From a bacterium UBA2214 (GTDB lineage Bacteria > Zhuqueibacterota > Zhuqueibacteria > Residuimicrobiales > Residuimicrobiaceae), in assembly GCA_002327255.1 (NCBI GenBank), contig DCUM01000213.1, forward strand, positions 19,538-30,310: 10,773 bases of DNA, written 5' to 3'. Positions 1 through 6,926 of this stretch are shown here, piece after piece (position 1 is the first letter of the stretch; each line of letters opens with the position of its first letter). The position numbers and the translations under genes are program-made. Under the pieces are notes generated by a model. That model was not told the DNA's origin. It saw only the letters and a list, made by a program, of their open reading frames with translations, and made no database searches.

Positions 1-2
1 GC

Positions 3-77
3 ATCGGCGATGTCCGCGCAGCGACAATGACAACGGACCAGACTGGAAAGGCTGAAAAACCGGAATGGAATGCATGA
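3..77 (+). CDS. Possible C-terminal end of an upstream gene (partial)
   Basis: One frame is open from the window edge to a TGA at 75-77 and would encode a 24-residue tail ending in KPEWNA. Its stop overlaps the ATG at 74-76 in the ATGA arrangement typical of translationally coupled genes. That overlap is the only real support, since the stretch is too short for composition or homology to help. A second frame is open to a TGA at 52-54 and is a weaker alternative. No function can be assigned. Confidence 0.3.
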   Translation: MGDVRAATMTTDQTGKAEKPEWNA

Positions 78-2443
78 GAAAGTATTTATTGTTGTTTTTA
101 CTTGCAGTTATATCGACGGGATATGCTTCACCCCTGGCGCCCAAACGCGAGTTTCGCGGCGCATGGATTGCCACGGTGACCAACATCGATTGGCCGCCGT
201 TCGCGGCGACGCCCGATGCGCAGAAACAGGCTCTGGTGACGATACTCGATCATCTCCGCGACGCGGGCGTCAATGCGGTGATTTTTCAGATTCGTCCGGA
301 ATGCGATGCGATGTACGCCTCCGGCATCGAACCCTGGTCCCATTATCTCACCGGCGTGCAGGGGCGGGCGCCATCGCCGTTTTACGATCCGCTGGACTTT
401 GCAGTGCAGGAAGCCCACAAGCGCGGCATGGAGCTGCACGCCTGGTTCAATCCTTACCGCGTGCAACGGGTGGCGGGGAATTATCCCGTCGCGGCCCATC
501 ATGTCTCCAAAACCCATCCGGAGTGGGTGCTCAGCAAGGGCAGCTATCGTTATCTCGATCCCGGACTGCCGCAGGTGCGCGAATACGTGACGCGGGTTTT
601 CATGGATGTGGTGCGCCGCTATGACATCGACGCCGTTCATTTTGACGACTATTTCTATCCCTATGATGGCATCACCAGCGAAGACGATGCTTCTTATGCC
701 GCGAACCCACGCGGCATCAGCAACCGCGGCGACTGGCGCCGCGACAACATCAACCTCTTCGTCAAGATGCTGCACGACAGCATCCAGGCCGTCAAACCCC
801 ACGTCAAACTGGGCATCAGTCCCTTTGGCATCCGCAAAAACAGCGACGCGGGAACGGCCGGGATGGAGTCCTATTCTGCCATTTACTGCGATCCGCTGGC
901 CTGGATCAAGGCCAAAACCATCGATTACCTGACGCCGCAGGTCTACTGGGCCTTCGATCTCACCGTGGCGCCCTATGGCAAGCTGGTGCCGTGGTGGGGG
1001 TCGGTCATGGAGGGCCTGCATCTCTACGTCGGCCAGGGCATCTACAAAATGGAATACGACAAGAATTTCCCGACCGGACGCTGGCCGGCCACGGAGGTGT
1101 GCCGTCAGGTGCGCTTCAACCGCTCCACCAAAGGGGTACAGGGGAATGTTTTTTATACCACCAACTATATCACCCGCAATGTCAAGGGCATCGCGGACAG
1201 CATGCGGAATGACCTCTACGCCTATCCCGCCATTTCCCCGGTCATGGCCTGGAAAGAGCAAAACCCGCCCAACCCGCCGGCGCGCCTGCGTTTTGCCAGC
1301 AAGGTCAGGGGTGGTCCGGCCCTGCTGCAATGGGATGCCCCGGCGGCGGAAGCGAACGGGGAGACGGCGGCGCGCTATGTCCTCTATCGTTCCGATCGGC
1401 TCTCCATCGGCCCTTCCGACCTCGAGAATGTGCGCTATATGCTGCAGGTGACGGGATTGACGGAAGCGGCGCCGCGCCGCAGTGCGGTGAACGGCACGTA
1501 CGCCTATACGGTCACGGCGCTGGACCGCAACGCCAACGAGAGCCTGATGAGCAATGTCATCACCCTCGCGCCGCCGCCGCAACCGTTGCTGGCGTCGCCG
1601 GTGGCCGGCCAATCCGGCATCGGCAATCAGGTTTACTTGCGCTGGCGCGACAGCGGCCTGGCCGGCAGCTATACGGTTCAGGTGGCCCTGGATTCACTCT
1701 TCGCCGGCACGCCTTATGTCAACAAGAGCGGCGTCCAGGACACCCTGCTGCAGGTGAGCGGCCTTGCGGGCGGCTTGCGCTACTGGTGGCGGGTTCGCGG
1801 CGAGAATCCTTCCGGGAGCAGTCCCTTTTCAGAAACCGGCTGGTTTGCCTCGTCCCTGGCTGCGGCGCCGCTCTTGCTCTATCCCGAAAATATGAAGACC
1901 AACGTCCCGGTGGAGATTTCCTGCCTCTGGCGCAGCGAGCCGGAGGTCGCCTTTTACCAGCTTCAGGTGGCCAAAAGCCTCAATTTTGAGGCTTCGAGTA
2001 TGGTGTTCGATTCGGCCAATCTGACCGACACGGTGGCGGTGCTCCCCGCGCTCGATTTGAACCGGATTTACTTCTGGCGCGTGCGCGCCGAGAATGCCCT
2101 GGGCATGGGGCCGTGGTCCGCCGTGAACCGTTTCAAGACCACCACGACGACGGCGGTGGGTGAAAGCGATGCCGGACCGCACCGCCTGGCCTTGCATCAG
2201 AATTATCCCAATCCCTTCAATCCCGTCACCCGGATCGCCTTTTCCCTGCCGCGGGCGGGCGTTGTCCGGTTGTGCGTTTATGATCTCCTCGGCCGGGAAG
2301 TGATGCGGCTGGCGGATGGCGAGATGGCCGCGGGAGAACATGCGGTCAACTTTGATGCCGCGCCGCTGGCCAGCGGCGTCTATCTCTATCGCCTCTGTTT
2401 CGGCGTCGAGGTCCTGTCGCGGCGCATGCTGGTGGTGAAATGA
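74..2443 (+). CDS. Secreted GHL10/DUF187 glycosidase-like protein with FN3-like modules and C-terminal sorting domain
   Basis: I read this as an exported glycoside-hydrolase-like protein of about 789 residues acting outside the cell on an unknown glycan. Residues 1-18 form a Sec signal peptide (MRK, a Leu-rich core, cleavage likely after TGYA). Residues about 25-345 match the GHL10 (DUF187) TIM-barrel family: REFRGAWIATV near the start, HAWFNPYRV, and VHFDDYFYPY with D191 and D192 as candidate active-site acids. Three fibronectin-III-like modules follow at about 396-499, 501-593 and 597-690; the last two share WWRVR/FWRVRAEN. The tail (about 703-789) begins with QNYPNPFNP at 709-717 and has VYDLLGREV and SGVYLYRL, as in type IX/Por-type A sorting domains. 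An in-frame ATG at 65 is also possible. I prefer 74 because it gives a clean signal peptide and overlaps the upstream stop. The natural substrate cannot be read from the sequence; members of this family are often annotated vaguely as glycosidases or lipoproteins. Confidence 0.88.
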   Translation: MRKYLLLFLLAVISTGYASPLAPKREFRGAWIATVTNIDWPPFAATPDAQKQALVTILDHLRDAGVNAVIFQIRPECDAMYASGIEPWSHYLTGVQGRAPSPFYDPLDFAVQEAHKRGMELHAWFNPYRVQRVAGNYPVAAHHVSKTHPEWVLSKGSYRYLDPGLPQVREYVTRVFMDVVRRYDIDAVHFDDYFYPYDGITSEDDASYAANPRGISNRGDWRRDNINLFVKMLHDSIQAVKPHVKLGISPFGIRKNSDAGTAGMESYSAIYCDPLAWIKAKTIDYLTPQVYWAFDLTVAPYGKLVPWWGSVMEGLHLYVGQGIYKMEYDKNFPTGRWPATEVCRQVRFNRSTKGVQGNVFYTTNYITRNVKGIADSMRNDLYAYPAISPVMAWKEQNPPNPPARLRFASKVRGGPALLQWDAPAAEANGETAARYVLYRSDRLSIGPSDLENVRYMLQVTGLTEAAPRRSAVNGTYAYTVTALDRNANESLMSNVITLAPPPQPLLASPVAGQSGIGNQVYLRWRDSGLAGSYTVQVALDSLFAGTPYVNKSGVQDTLLQVSGLAGGLRYWWRVRGENPSGSSPFSETGWFASSLAAAPLLLYPENMKTNVPVEISCLWRSEPEVAFYQLQVAKSLNFEASSMVFDSANLTDTVAVLPALDLNRIYFWRVRAENALGMGPWSAVNRFKTTTTTAVGESDAGPHRLALHQNYPNPFNPVTRIAFSLPRAGVVRLCVYDLLGREVMRLADGEMAAGEHAVNFDAAPLASGVYLYRLCFGVEVLSRRMLVVK

Positions 2444-2623
2444 GGGAAAGGTCCTGCCCGCCGGGAACACCCGCCGGCGTCTGATGTGATCGCCACTGTT
2501 TCGGCGCTGAGCTCCTGTCGCGGCGCATGCTGGAGGTGAATTGGGGGACGGCCCCTGCCCGCCGGGAATACCCGCCGGCGTATGATGAAATGGCTTCTGT
2601 TGCGGCGATGAGGACCTGTCGCC
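2388..2623 (+). repeat. Degenerate 101-bp tandem repeat, about 2.3 copies
   Basis: Units begin at CTGTTTCGGCG (2395), CTGTTTCGGCG (2496) and CTGTTGCGGCG (2597), exactly 101 bases apart each time. By hand count units 1 and 2 agree at about 84 of 101 positions with no gaps. The third copy is recognisable only to about 2623. Unit 1 contains the last 14 codons and the stop of the glycosidase-like gene; unit 2 would encode a very similar tail (FGAELLSRRMLEVN) in another frame and without the stop. Units 1 and 2 each carry a small hairpin, CGCCGG/CCGGCG (2459-2464 with 2474-2479; 2560-2565 with 2575-2580), with no T-run after it. The repeat fills most of the gap between the two secreted-enzyme genes. 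Confidence 0.85.
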
Positions 2624-2705
2624 AGGTTCAAGATCGCAGGCTTGCCACCGCCGGCTCCATTTATTTTGATTCGGCGCCATTCTGTGAATAACCGGAAGTG
2701 AGGGG

Positions 2706-4160
2706 ATGATGCGCTATAAAATCATTGTGTTACTGGCCATGCTGTGGGCGGCCTGGTGCAACGCTGAAACGTTTCAGGCGTTCATCGCGCGCGTCGAAGC
2801 CGCTGCCCCCGCGCAGCAGCAGCTTCTGGCAGACAGCTTTTACACCGCGCATCCGCGGTTGCCGTTCTGCGAAACCGATACCACGGCGCATTTCATCTAT
2901 CGCGGCAGCGCCGTTTCCGTGCACCTCGCCGGCGATGCCACAGAGTGGAGTCCTGCTCAGGCCCCGCTGCGGCGCATCGGCAGCACCACGCTGTGGTTTC
3001 TGAGCGCGACCTACGAAGCGGATGCCCGCCTGGACTATAAATTCGTCATCAACGGCACTTCCTGGATTCTCGATCCCCGCAATCCCCATACCTGCACCGG
3101 GGGGTATGGGCCCAATTCCGAACTGCGCATGCCGCGTTATGAGCCGACGCAGGGCACGGTCTATAACCCCGCCATCCCCCATGGCGCGATCCGCGACACG
3201 CTCATCACCAGCACCATCCTCAACAATGCGCGCCATATCCGCATCTACACGCCGCCGGATTATGAGCAGACGGCTGACGATTATCCCGTGGTGCTCTTTC
3301 ACGATGGCCTGCAGTACCTCTCCCTGGGATCGGCCAACCACATTCTCGATCACCTGATCGCGGAGCAGCGCATTCCCGCCCTCATCGCCGTTTTTGTCCC
3401 GCCCATCAACGATGCCGAACGCGCCGCCGAGTACGCGGGGGCTCGTTCGGCGCTGTTCACGGGTTTTATCGCTGATGAAGTGATGGGCTATATCGACCGG
3501 CGCTATCGCACCAGAAAAGACCCGCAGAGCCGGGGCATGGTGGGCGCCTCCAACGGCGGCAACATCGCCCTGCTCACCGGCTTCACGCGTCCGGAAGTGT
3601 TCGGCTTGATCGCCGCCCACTCGAGCAACGTCGAATCGTCCCTGTTCGATGCCTGGCAGGCTGCCGGGAAAAAATCCCTGCGTCTCTATCTCGATCTGGG
3701 CACTTATGACCTTGCTGTTCTGCGGCAGCGGGTGGGGCGCTTCATACCGCTGCTGGCGGAAAAAGGGTACGATTATCATTATCAGGAGGTCGCCGAGGGA
3801 CACAGTTGGGGGAACTGGAAAGGCCACCTCGATGACGCCTTGACTTTCCTGTTCCCCATGGAAACACAAGGTGTGGCGCCGCAGGAGGGACAGCCCCAAT
3901 CCTTCCACCTCGGTCAGAATTATCCCAATCCGTTCAATCCGCACACCACCATCCCCTTTGTGCTCCATGAGGCCATGGAGATACGACTGACGGTGCATGA
4001 TCTGTTGGGACGGACCGCGGCGGTGCTTTTCTCGGGCCGGCGCGCTGCGGGGGCCTATCAAATGCCCTTTGCGGCGGATGCGTTGCCCGGCGGCCTGTAC
4101 TGGTGCCGTCTGACCGGCGCAAAGAGTTCGCAAAGCATCTCCATGCTGCTGCTGCGCTGA
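2706..4160 (+). CDS. Secreted Fes/IroE-like esterase (alpha/beta hydrolase) with N-terminal E-set domain and C-terminal sorting domain
   Basis: This 484-residue exported esterase belongs to the putative esterase family (PF00756-type, related to enterochelin esterase). Residues 1-20 are a signal peptide with cleavage likely after CNA. Residues about 55-145 resemble a CBM48/E-set domain (VHLAGDATEWSP, then YKFVINGTSWILDPRNPH), as in Fes-like and feruloyl/acetyl-xylan esterases. The hydrolase domain spans about 165-380. Its nucleophile is S282 in GASNGG (280-285), the probable acid is D335 in DLGTYD, and the histidine is H366 in EGHSWGNW. After a short linker, QNYPNPFNP (404-412) opens a sorting module with VHDLLGR and GGLYWCRL. 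AGGGG at 2701-2705 abuts the first ATG, so the second ATG (2709) may be the true start. The substrate could be a siderophore ester or acylated polysaccharide; the glycosidase-like neighbour favours the latter, but that is inference. Confidence 0.9.
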   Translation: MMRYKIIVLLAMLWAAWCNAETFQAFIARVEAAAPAQQQLLADSFYTAHPRLPFCETDTTAHFIYRGSAVSVHLAGDATEWSPAQAPLRRIGSTTLWFLSATYEADARLDYKFVINGTSWILDPRNPHTCTGGYGPNSELRMPRYEPTQGTVYNPAIPHGAIRDTLITSTILNNARHIRIYTPPDYEQTADDYPVVLFHDGLQYLSLGSANHILDHLIAEQRIPALIAVFVPPINDAERAAEYAGARSALFTGFIADEVMGYIDRRYRTRKDPQSRGMVGASNGGNIALLTGFTRPEVFGLIAAHSSNVESSLFDAWQAAGKKSLRLYLDLGTYDLAVLRQRVGRFIPLLAEKGYDYHYQEVAEGHSWGNWKGHLDDALTFLFPMETQGVAPQEGQPQSFHLGQNYPNPFNPHTTIPFVLHEAMEIRLTVHDLLGRTAAVLFSGRRAAGAYQMPFAADALPGGLYWCRLTGAKSSQSISMLLLR

Positions 4161-4332
4161 GGGAGACGGCGGAGGGGTTCCGGATCCGGATGGCGATTAC
4201 TGCGCCCGCGCCGGCTGAAAGTCCTGCATGAATGCCTCGAGCCATTCTCATGACATACACCACAGTGCTGCGCAGCGGCGGCTGATGAACGGCTCCGGTC
4301 AGACCTTCCAGTCAATTCCGCTGAAAATTCAC
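4161..4332. other. Intergenic stretch without a recognisable gene
   Basis: Between the esterase stop and the promoter-like sequence before the AlkZ-related gene I see no convincing coding frame and no intrinsic terminator. The only notable item is a 10-bp palindrome CCGGATCCGG just after the esterase, with no T-run. Confidence 0.5.
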
Positions 4333-4361
4333 TTGATTATTTGTCGTAATTGAAATAATAT
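4333..4361 (+). promoter_or_regulatory. Putative sigma-70-like promoter for the AlkZ-related gene
   Basis: TTGATT (4333-4338) and TAATAT (4356-4361) are separated by exactly 17 bases inside a short AT-rich patch in otherwise GC-rich DNA. Each box matches the classical consensus at 4 of 6 positions. It lies about 32 bases before the proposed GTG start. Promoter consensus in this organism is unknown, so the call rests on spacing and composition. Confidence 0.4.
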
Positions 4362-4393
4362 AGAGCCATGGACCCTCTGAATCGGAATGAGCC

Positions 4394-5245
4394 GTGTCGC
4401 TGACCAGGGAAGAGATCGAATATTACCGGGACCGCACGTTCTGGCGGACGCCCGCCCAACAGGTGCGCGACATACCCGGGGCGTTGCGCTTCGTCAATGC
4501 AACCGGATTCTGTTTTGCCTTCACCGCGCGGCGCTCCGAGTTGCCCTGTCTCTGGCATGCCGCCTGCGGCGAGCGACATCCGCACTATCCGGAGCATACC
4601 CATTCGGATCCTTATATCGGTCTGGTGTGGCAGGCCAAGGATGACCTGCCGGCGCAAAAGGCGCTCTACTACGGCAAAGCCATCAAGGCCCGGCCTGCCA
4701 TGATCTCGCTGGCGTTCCTGCCCGCTTTCTACCGGCTGATCGCCGGGGGGCGCAGCGAGGAGAGCTACATCGCTGATTATATGGCGGGAGCGCTTTCGCC
4801 CGCGGCGCGCCGGATCATGGAGGCGTTTTCGCAGCGTTCTCCGCAAATCACCGCGGAGTTGAAGCTGAACAGCGGCTACGCTCATCCGCGCAAACGCGCC
4901 GAATTCGATCGCGCCATGGCGGAACTGCAGATGCGCATGTACGTGTGCAAAATCGCAGAATTCTATGATCCGTTCACTTTTCTCTGGGAGCAATTTCATC
5001 TTCGTTTTGCCGATCAAGTCGCGCAAGCCGCATGCTTGTCTTTGGATGAGGCTCGGCATCTCATCTTGCGCCGATATTTCAAATTAATGGGCGCCGCCTC
5101 CGCCACGGATATCGCCGGACTCTTCAAATGGCGTCCGGGTGATATCGCGTCAGGCCTGCAGCATCTTGTTGCAGAGGGGGAACTCGACCCGGTGCAGGTT
5201 GAGGGTGAGAGGAAAATGTACTATAAATTCGGGGATGCCTTCTGA
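4394..5245 (+). CDS. AlkZ-related winged-helix protein (possible DNA glycosylase relative)
   Basis: The product has 283 residues, no signal peptide and no membrane segment, so it should be cytoplasmic. Its architecture resembles AlkZ-related/HTH_42-type proteins, several of which (AlkZ, YcaQ) remove alkylated or cross-linked bases from DNA. Matching features are an N-terminal LRFVNATGFCFAF stretch, a central KALYYGKAIKARPAMIS segment, a helical middle with FDRAMAELQMRM, and a C-terminal winged helix (about 225-275) reading RRYFKLMGAASATDIAGLF then GLQHLVAEGELD. I could not place the QxQ/QxD catalytic motif of characterised AlkZ enzymes, so activity is uncertain. The start is a GTG with GGAATGAG just upstream; no in-frame ATG fits. 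It appears to have its own promoter and is separated from the next gene by 145 bases containing a hairpin. The family assignment is by recall of sequence pattern and is moderate. Confidence 0.65.
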   Translation: MSLTREEIEYYRDRTFWRTPAQQVRDIPGALRFVNATGFCFAFTARRSELPCLWHAACGERHPHYPEHTHSDPYIGLVWQAKDDLPAQKALYYGKAIKARPAMISLAFLPAFYRLIAGGRSEESYIADYMAGALSPAARRIMEAFSQRSPQITAELKLNSGYAHPRKRAEFDRAMAELQMRMYVCKIAEFYDPFTFLWEQFHLRFADQVAQAACLSLDEARHLILRRYFKLMGAASATDIAGLFKWRPGDIASGLQHLVAEGELDPVQVEGERKMYYKFGDAF

Positions 5246-5270
5246 CCCCCCATCCGCCTGCCGAGCGTCA

Positions 5271-5297
5271 TCCTCCGGGCGTGCCGCCCGCGGAGGA
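5271..5297 (+). other. GC-rich intergenic hairpin
   Basis: TCCTCC (5271-5276) pairs with GGAGGA (5292-5297), and GGGCG (5277-5281) with CGCCC (5285-5289), leaving a three-base loop and a two-base bulge (GC, 5290-5291). That makes 11 base pairs, mostly G-C, beginning 26 bases after the AlkZ-related stop codon. No T-run follows, so it is not a standard intrinsic terminator. It may stabilise a 3' end, act with another termination factor, or shape the leader of the following gene. Confidence 0.5.
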
Positions 5298-5381
5298 GCA
5301 CGCGGTTCGCAATGCGCACGATCTCTGGTCGATGGTGCGCGACATGGCAACAGGACGGGCGTGCAAGGCACCCTGAAAATC

Positions 5382-5385
5382 GAGG
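5382..5385 (+). promoter_or_regulatory. Shine-Dalgarno sequence fixing the GT9 start
   Basis: GAGG lies five bases before the ATG at 5391. The same frame stays open upstream to an ATG at 5139, but that extension overlaps the AlkZ-related gene and the hairpin and encodes low-plausibility Arg/Ser/Cys-rich sequence. The site therefore marks the true start. Confidence 0.65.
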
Positions 5386-5390
5386 ACTTG

Positions 5391-6398
5391 ATGACCGCAT
5401 CCATCAACAACATACTCGTCTCCCGGCTGCGTTTCATGGGCGATGTCATTCTGACGACGCCGTTGTTGGCCGCTTTGCGAAAAGCCTGTCCCCAAGCCCA
5501 TATCGGCTATCTCGCCGAGTCGCCCTACGCGGAACTCCTGCGCGATCACCCGCATGTCGATGAGGTCTTCACCTTGACGCGTGGCGGCGGTGCGGCAGCC
5601 GCCAGGCTGGTTCGCGCACTGCGCCGGGTTCGCTGGGACGCCGCCATCGACCTCTTCGGCAATCCCCGTTCCGCACTGCTCCTTTTTTTGAGTGGCGCGC
5701 GCCTGCGCATCGGCGGCGACTATCGCGGCCGCAGATGGCTCTATACCCATCGCATCAGCGACGACGGCGTGCGCCGAAGTGCCATCGATTATCATCTCCG
5801 TTATCTCTCTCCGCTCGGCATCGTCGCCGGCGAGCGCACCACCCATATCCACGTCAGCGGCGCGGCAGCGGCCGCGGCGCGCGCCCTTCTCGCCGGGATG
5901 GGCTATGACGTGGACGGAGTCATCGTCGGCCTGCATCCGGGCGCGACCTGGCCGGCGAAGCGCTGGCATGCGGAGCGATTTGCGGCGCTGGCCGACCGGC
6001 TCGCCGATGAGGGATTGCAGGTGCTTTTCACCCTGGGACCCGGCGAGACAGAACGCATCGATACGATTCTGGGCATGACCCGGCATGCCTTTGTGCGGCC
6101 GCAGATACTGCCGCTGCGTTCCCTGGCGGCCGTGCTGCAACAGCTGACTGTTTTTGTCAGCAACGATTGTGGTCCCCTGCATCTGGCACCGGCGGTGGGC
6201 ACGCGTACCGTCGGCATTTTTGGCCCCGGTGAACCGGATATCTGGTTTCCTTATGAGGAAGCGGCCGGCCACAGACTGGTCCATCACACCCTGGATTGCA
6301 GCAGGTGTCATCGCGATTTTTGTGAAACAATGGCGTGCATGTCGGCCATCACCGTGGAGGATGTGTGGCAGCAGATTCATGCGGCACTGAAGCGCTGA
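5391..6398 (+). CDS. Glycosyltransferase family 9 (heptosyltransferase-like) protein
   Basis: This 335-residue GT-B glycosyltransferase probably adds a sugar, such as heptose, to the LPS core on the cytoplasmic face of the inner membrane. The N-terminal Rossmann half opens with ILVSRLRFMGDVILTTPLL, where D18 corresponds to the catalytic Asp of WaaC-type enzymes. The second half has GLHPGATWPAKRW (180-192) and SNDCGPLHLA (D259, H264), the donor-binding signature of the family. A Cys-rich patch near the C-terminus (C303, C306, C311, C316) is usual in GT9 proteins. CSRCH within it has the form of a haem site but is not expected to bind haem in a cytosolic enzyme. The donor and acceptor cannot be told from sequence, so no symbol (waaC, waaF, waaQ) is given. 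The next gene starts 15 bases after its stop, suggesting co-transcription. Confidence 0.88.
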   Translation: MTASINNILVSRLRFMGDVILTTPLLAALRKACPQAHIGYLAESPYAELLRDHPHVDEVFTLTRGGGAAAARLVRALRRVRWDAAIDLFGNPRSALLLFLSGARLRIGGDYRGRRWLYTHRISDDGVRRSAIDYHLRYLSPLGIVAGERTTHIHVSGAAAAAARALLAGMGYDVDGVIVGLHPGATWPAKRWHAERFAALADRLADEGLQVLFTLGPGETERIDTILGMTRHAFVRPQILPLRSLAAVLQQLTVFVSNDCGPLHLAPAVGTRTVGIFGPGEPDIWFPYEEAAGHRLVHHTLDCSRCHRDFCETMACMSAITVEDVWQQIHAALKR

Positions 6399-6413
6399 TG
6401 GAGAAAGGAAATT

Positions 6414-6899
6414 TTGATCATCGTCGATGGGTATAACTATATTTTGCGTACCATGCCCGTCAGAAAGTCGGATGAAAAGGCGCTGGAGCGGGCGCGGGAA
6501 CAGCTGCTGCGGCAGATGGAAGGATACGCGCAGGGCCGCCGCGTGCAAGTCGTGGTGGTTTTTGATGGCCGCTCCCTTCCGGGGATCGAGCCGCTGCCGG
6601 CGCGGCGTGGCGTCCGCGTGCTTTTCTCCAGGGCGCCGCAGTCGGCCGACGCGCTCATCAAGTCCATGATCGAAAAGCAGAAGCAGCCGCGCGCGGTGAC
6701 CGTGGTGACCTCGGATATGCCGTTGGCGCGGTTTGTGACATCGTGCGGGGCGCAGCACTGGCGTGTGGAGGCCTTGCGCGAGCGTCTCGAACAGCGACCG
6801 CCGGGCGCGGGCATTGCGGAGAAATTTGCAGGTCCCGTTTCCGCGCAGGAGGTCGACGAGTGGCTGCGCCTCTTCGATGCGGCCCCCGAGGAAGAGTGA
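6414..6899 (+). CDS. YacP/Rae1-like NYN-domain (PIN-like) ribonuclease
   Basis: The 161-residue product is almost entirely one NYN domain of the YacP family; B. subtilis YacP (Rae1) is a ribosome-associated endoribonuclease. The acidic residues expected of a PIN-like metal site are visible: D5 in IIVDGYN, D51 in VVVVFDGRS, D79 in QSADALI and D101 in VVTSDMPLA. The length is close to that usual for the family. The start is inferred to be the TTG at 6414, five bases after an AAAGGA-like ribosome site, because it places the IVDGYN strand at the N-terminus as in homologues; no ATG is available. It is cytoplasmic and probably cotranscribed with the GT9 gene before it and the kinase after it (27 bases). 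That arrangement gives no clue to its target RNAs. RNase activity is inferred from the family. Confidence 0.82.
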   Translation: MIIVDGYNYILRTMPVRKSDEKALERAREQLLRQMEGYAQGRRVQVVVVFDGRSLPGIEPLPARRGVRVLFSRAPQSADALIKSMIEKQKQPRAVTVVTSDMPLARFVTSCGAQHWRVEALRERLEQRPPGAGIAEKFAGPVSAQEVDEWLRLFDAAPEEE

Positions 6900-6926
6900 T
6901 TCAATTCAGATGAACGGTTTTTAAAT

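Noticed and set aside
128..1612. Long open frame on the minus strand opposite the glycosidase-like gene
   Set aside because: It is Arg/His-rich, has no recognisable motif and mirrors a well-supported gene; long antisense frames are expected in GC-rich codon usage. The same applies to minus-strand frames at 2730-4133 and 5268-6758.
5139..5390. N-terminal extension of the heptosyltransferase frame
   Set aside because: It overlaps the AlkZ-related gene, crosses the hairpin and lacks family similarity; the ATG at 5391 has a good ribosome site and the usual GT9 beginning.
6297..6311. CSRCH motif resembling a haem c attachment site
   Set aside because: It lies in the Cys-rich C-terminal patch normal for GT9 enzymes, in a protein with no signal peptide.
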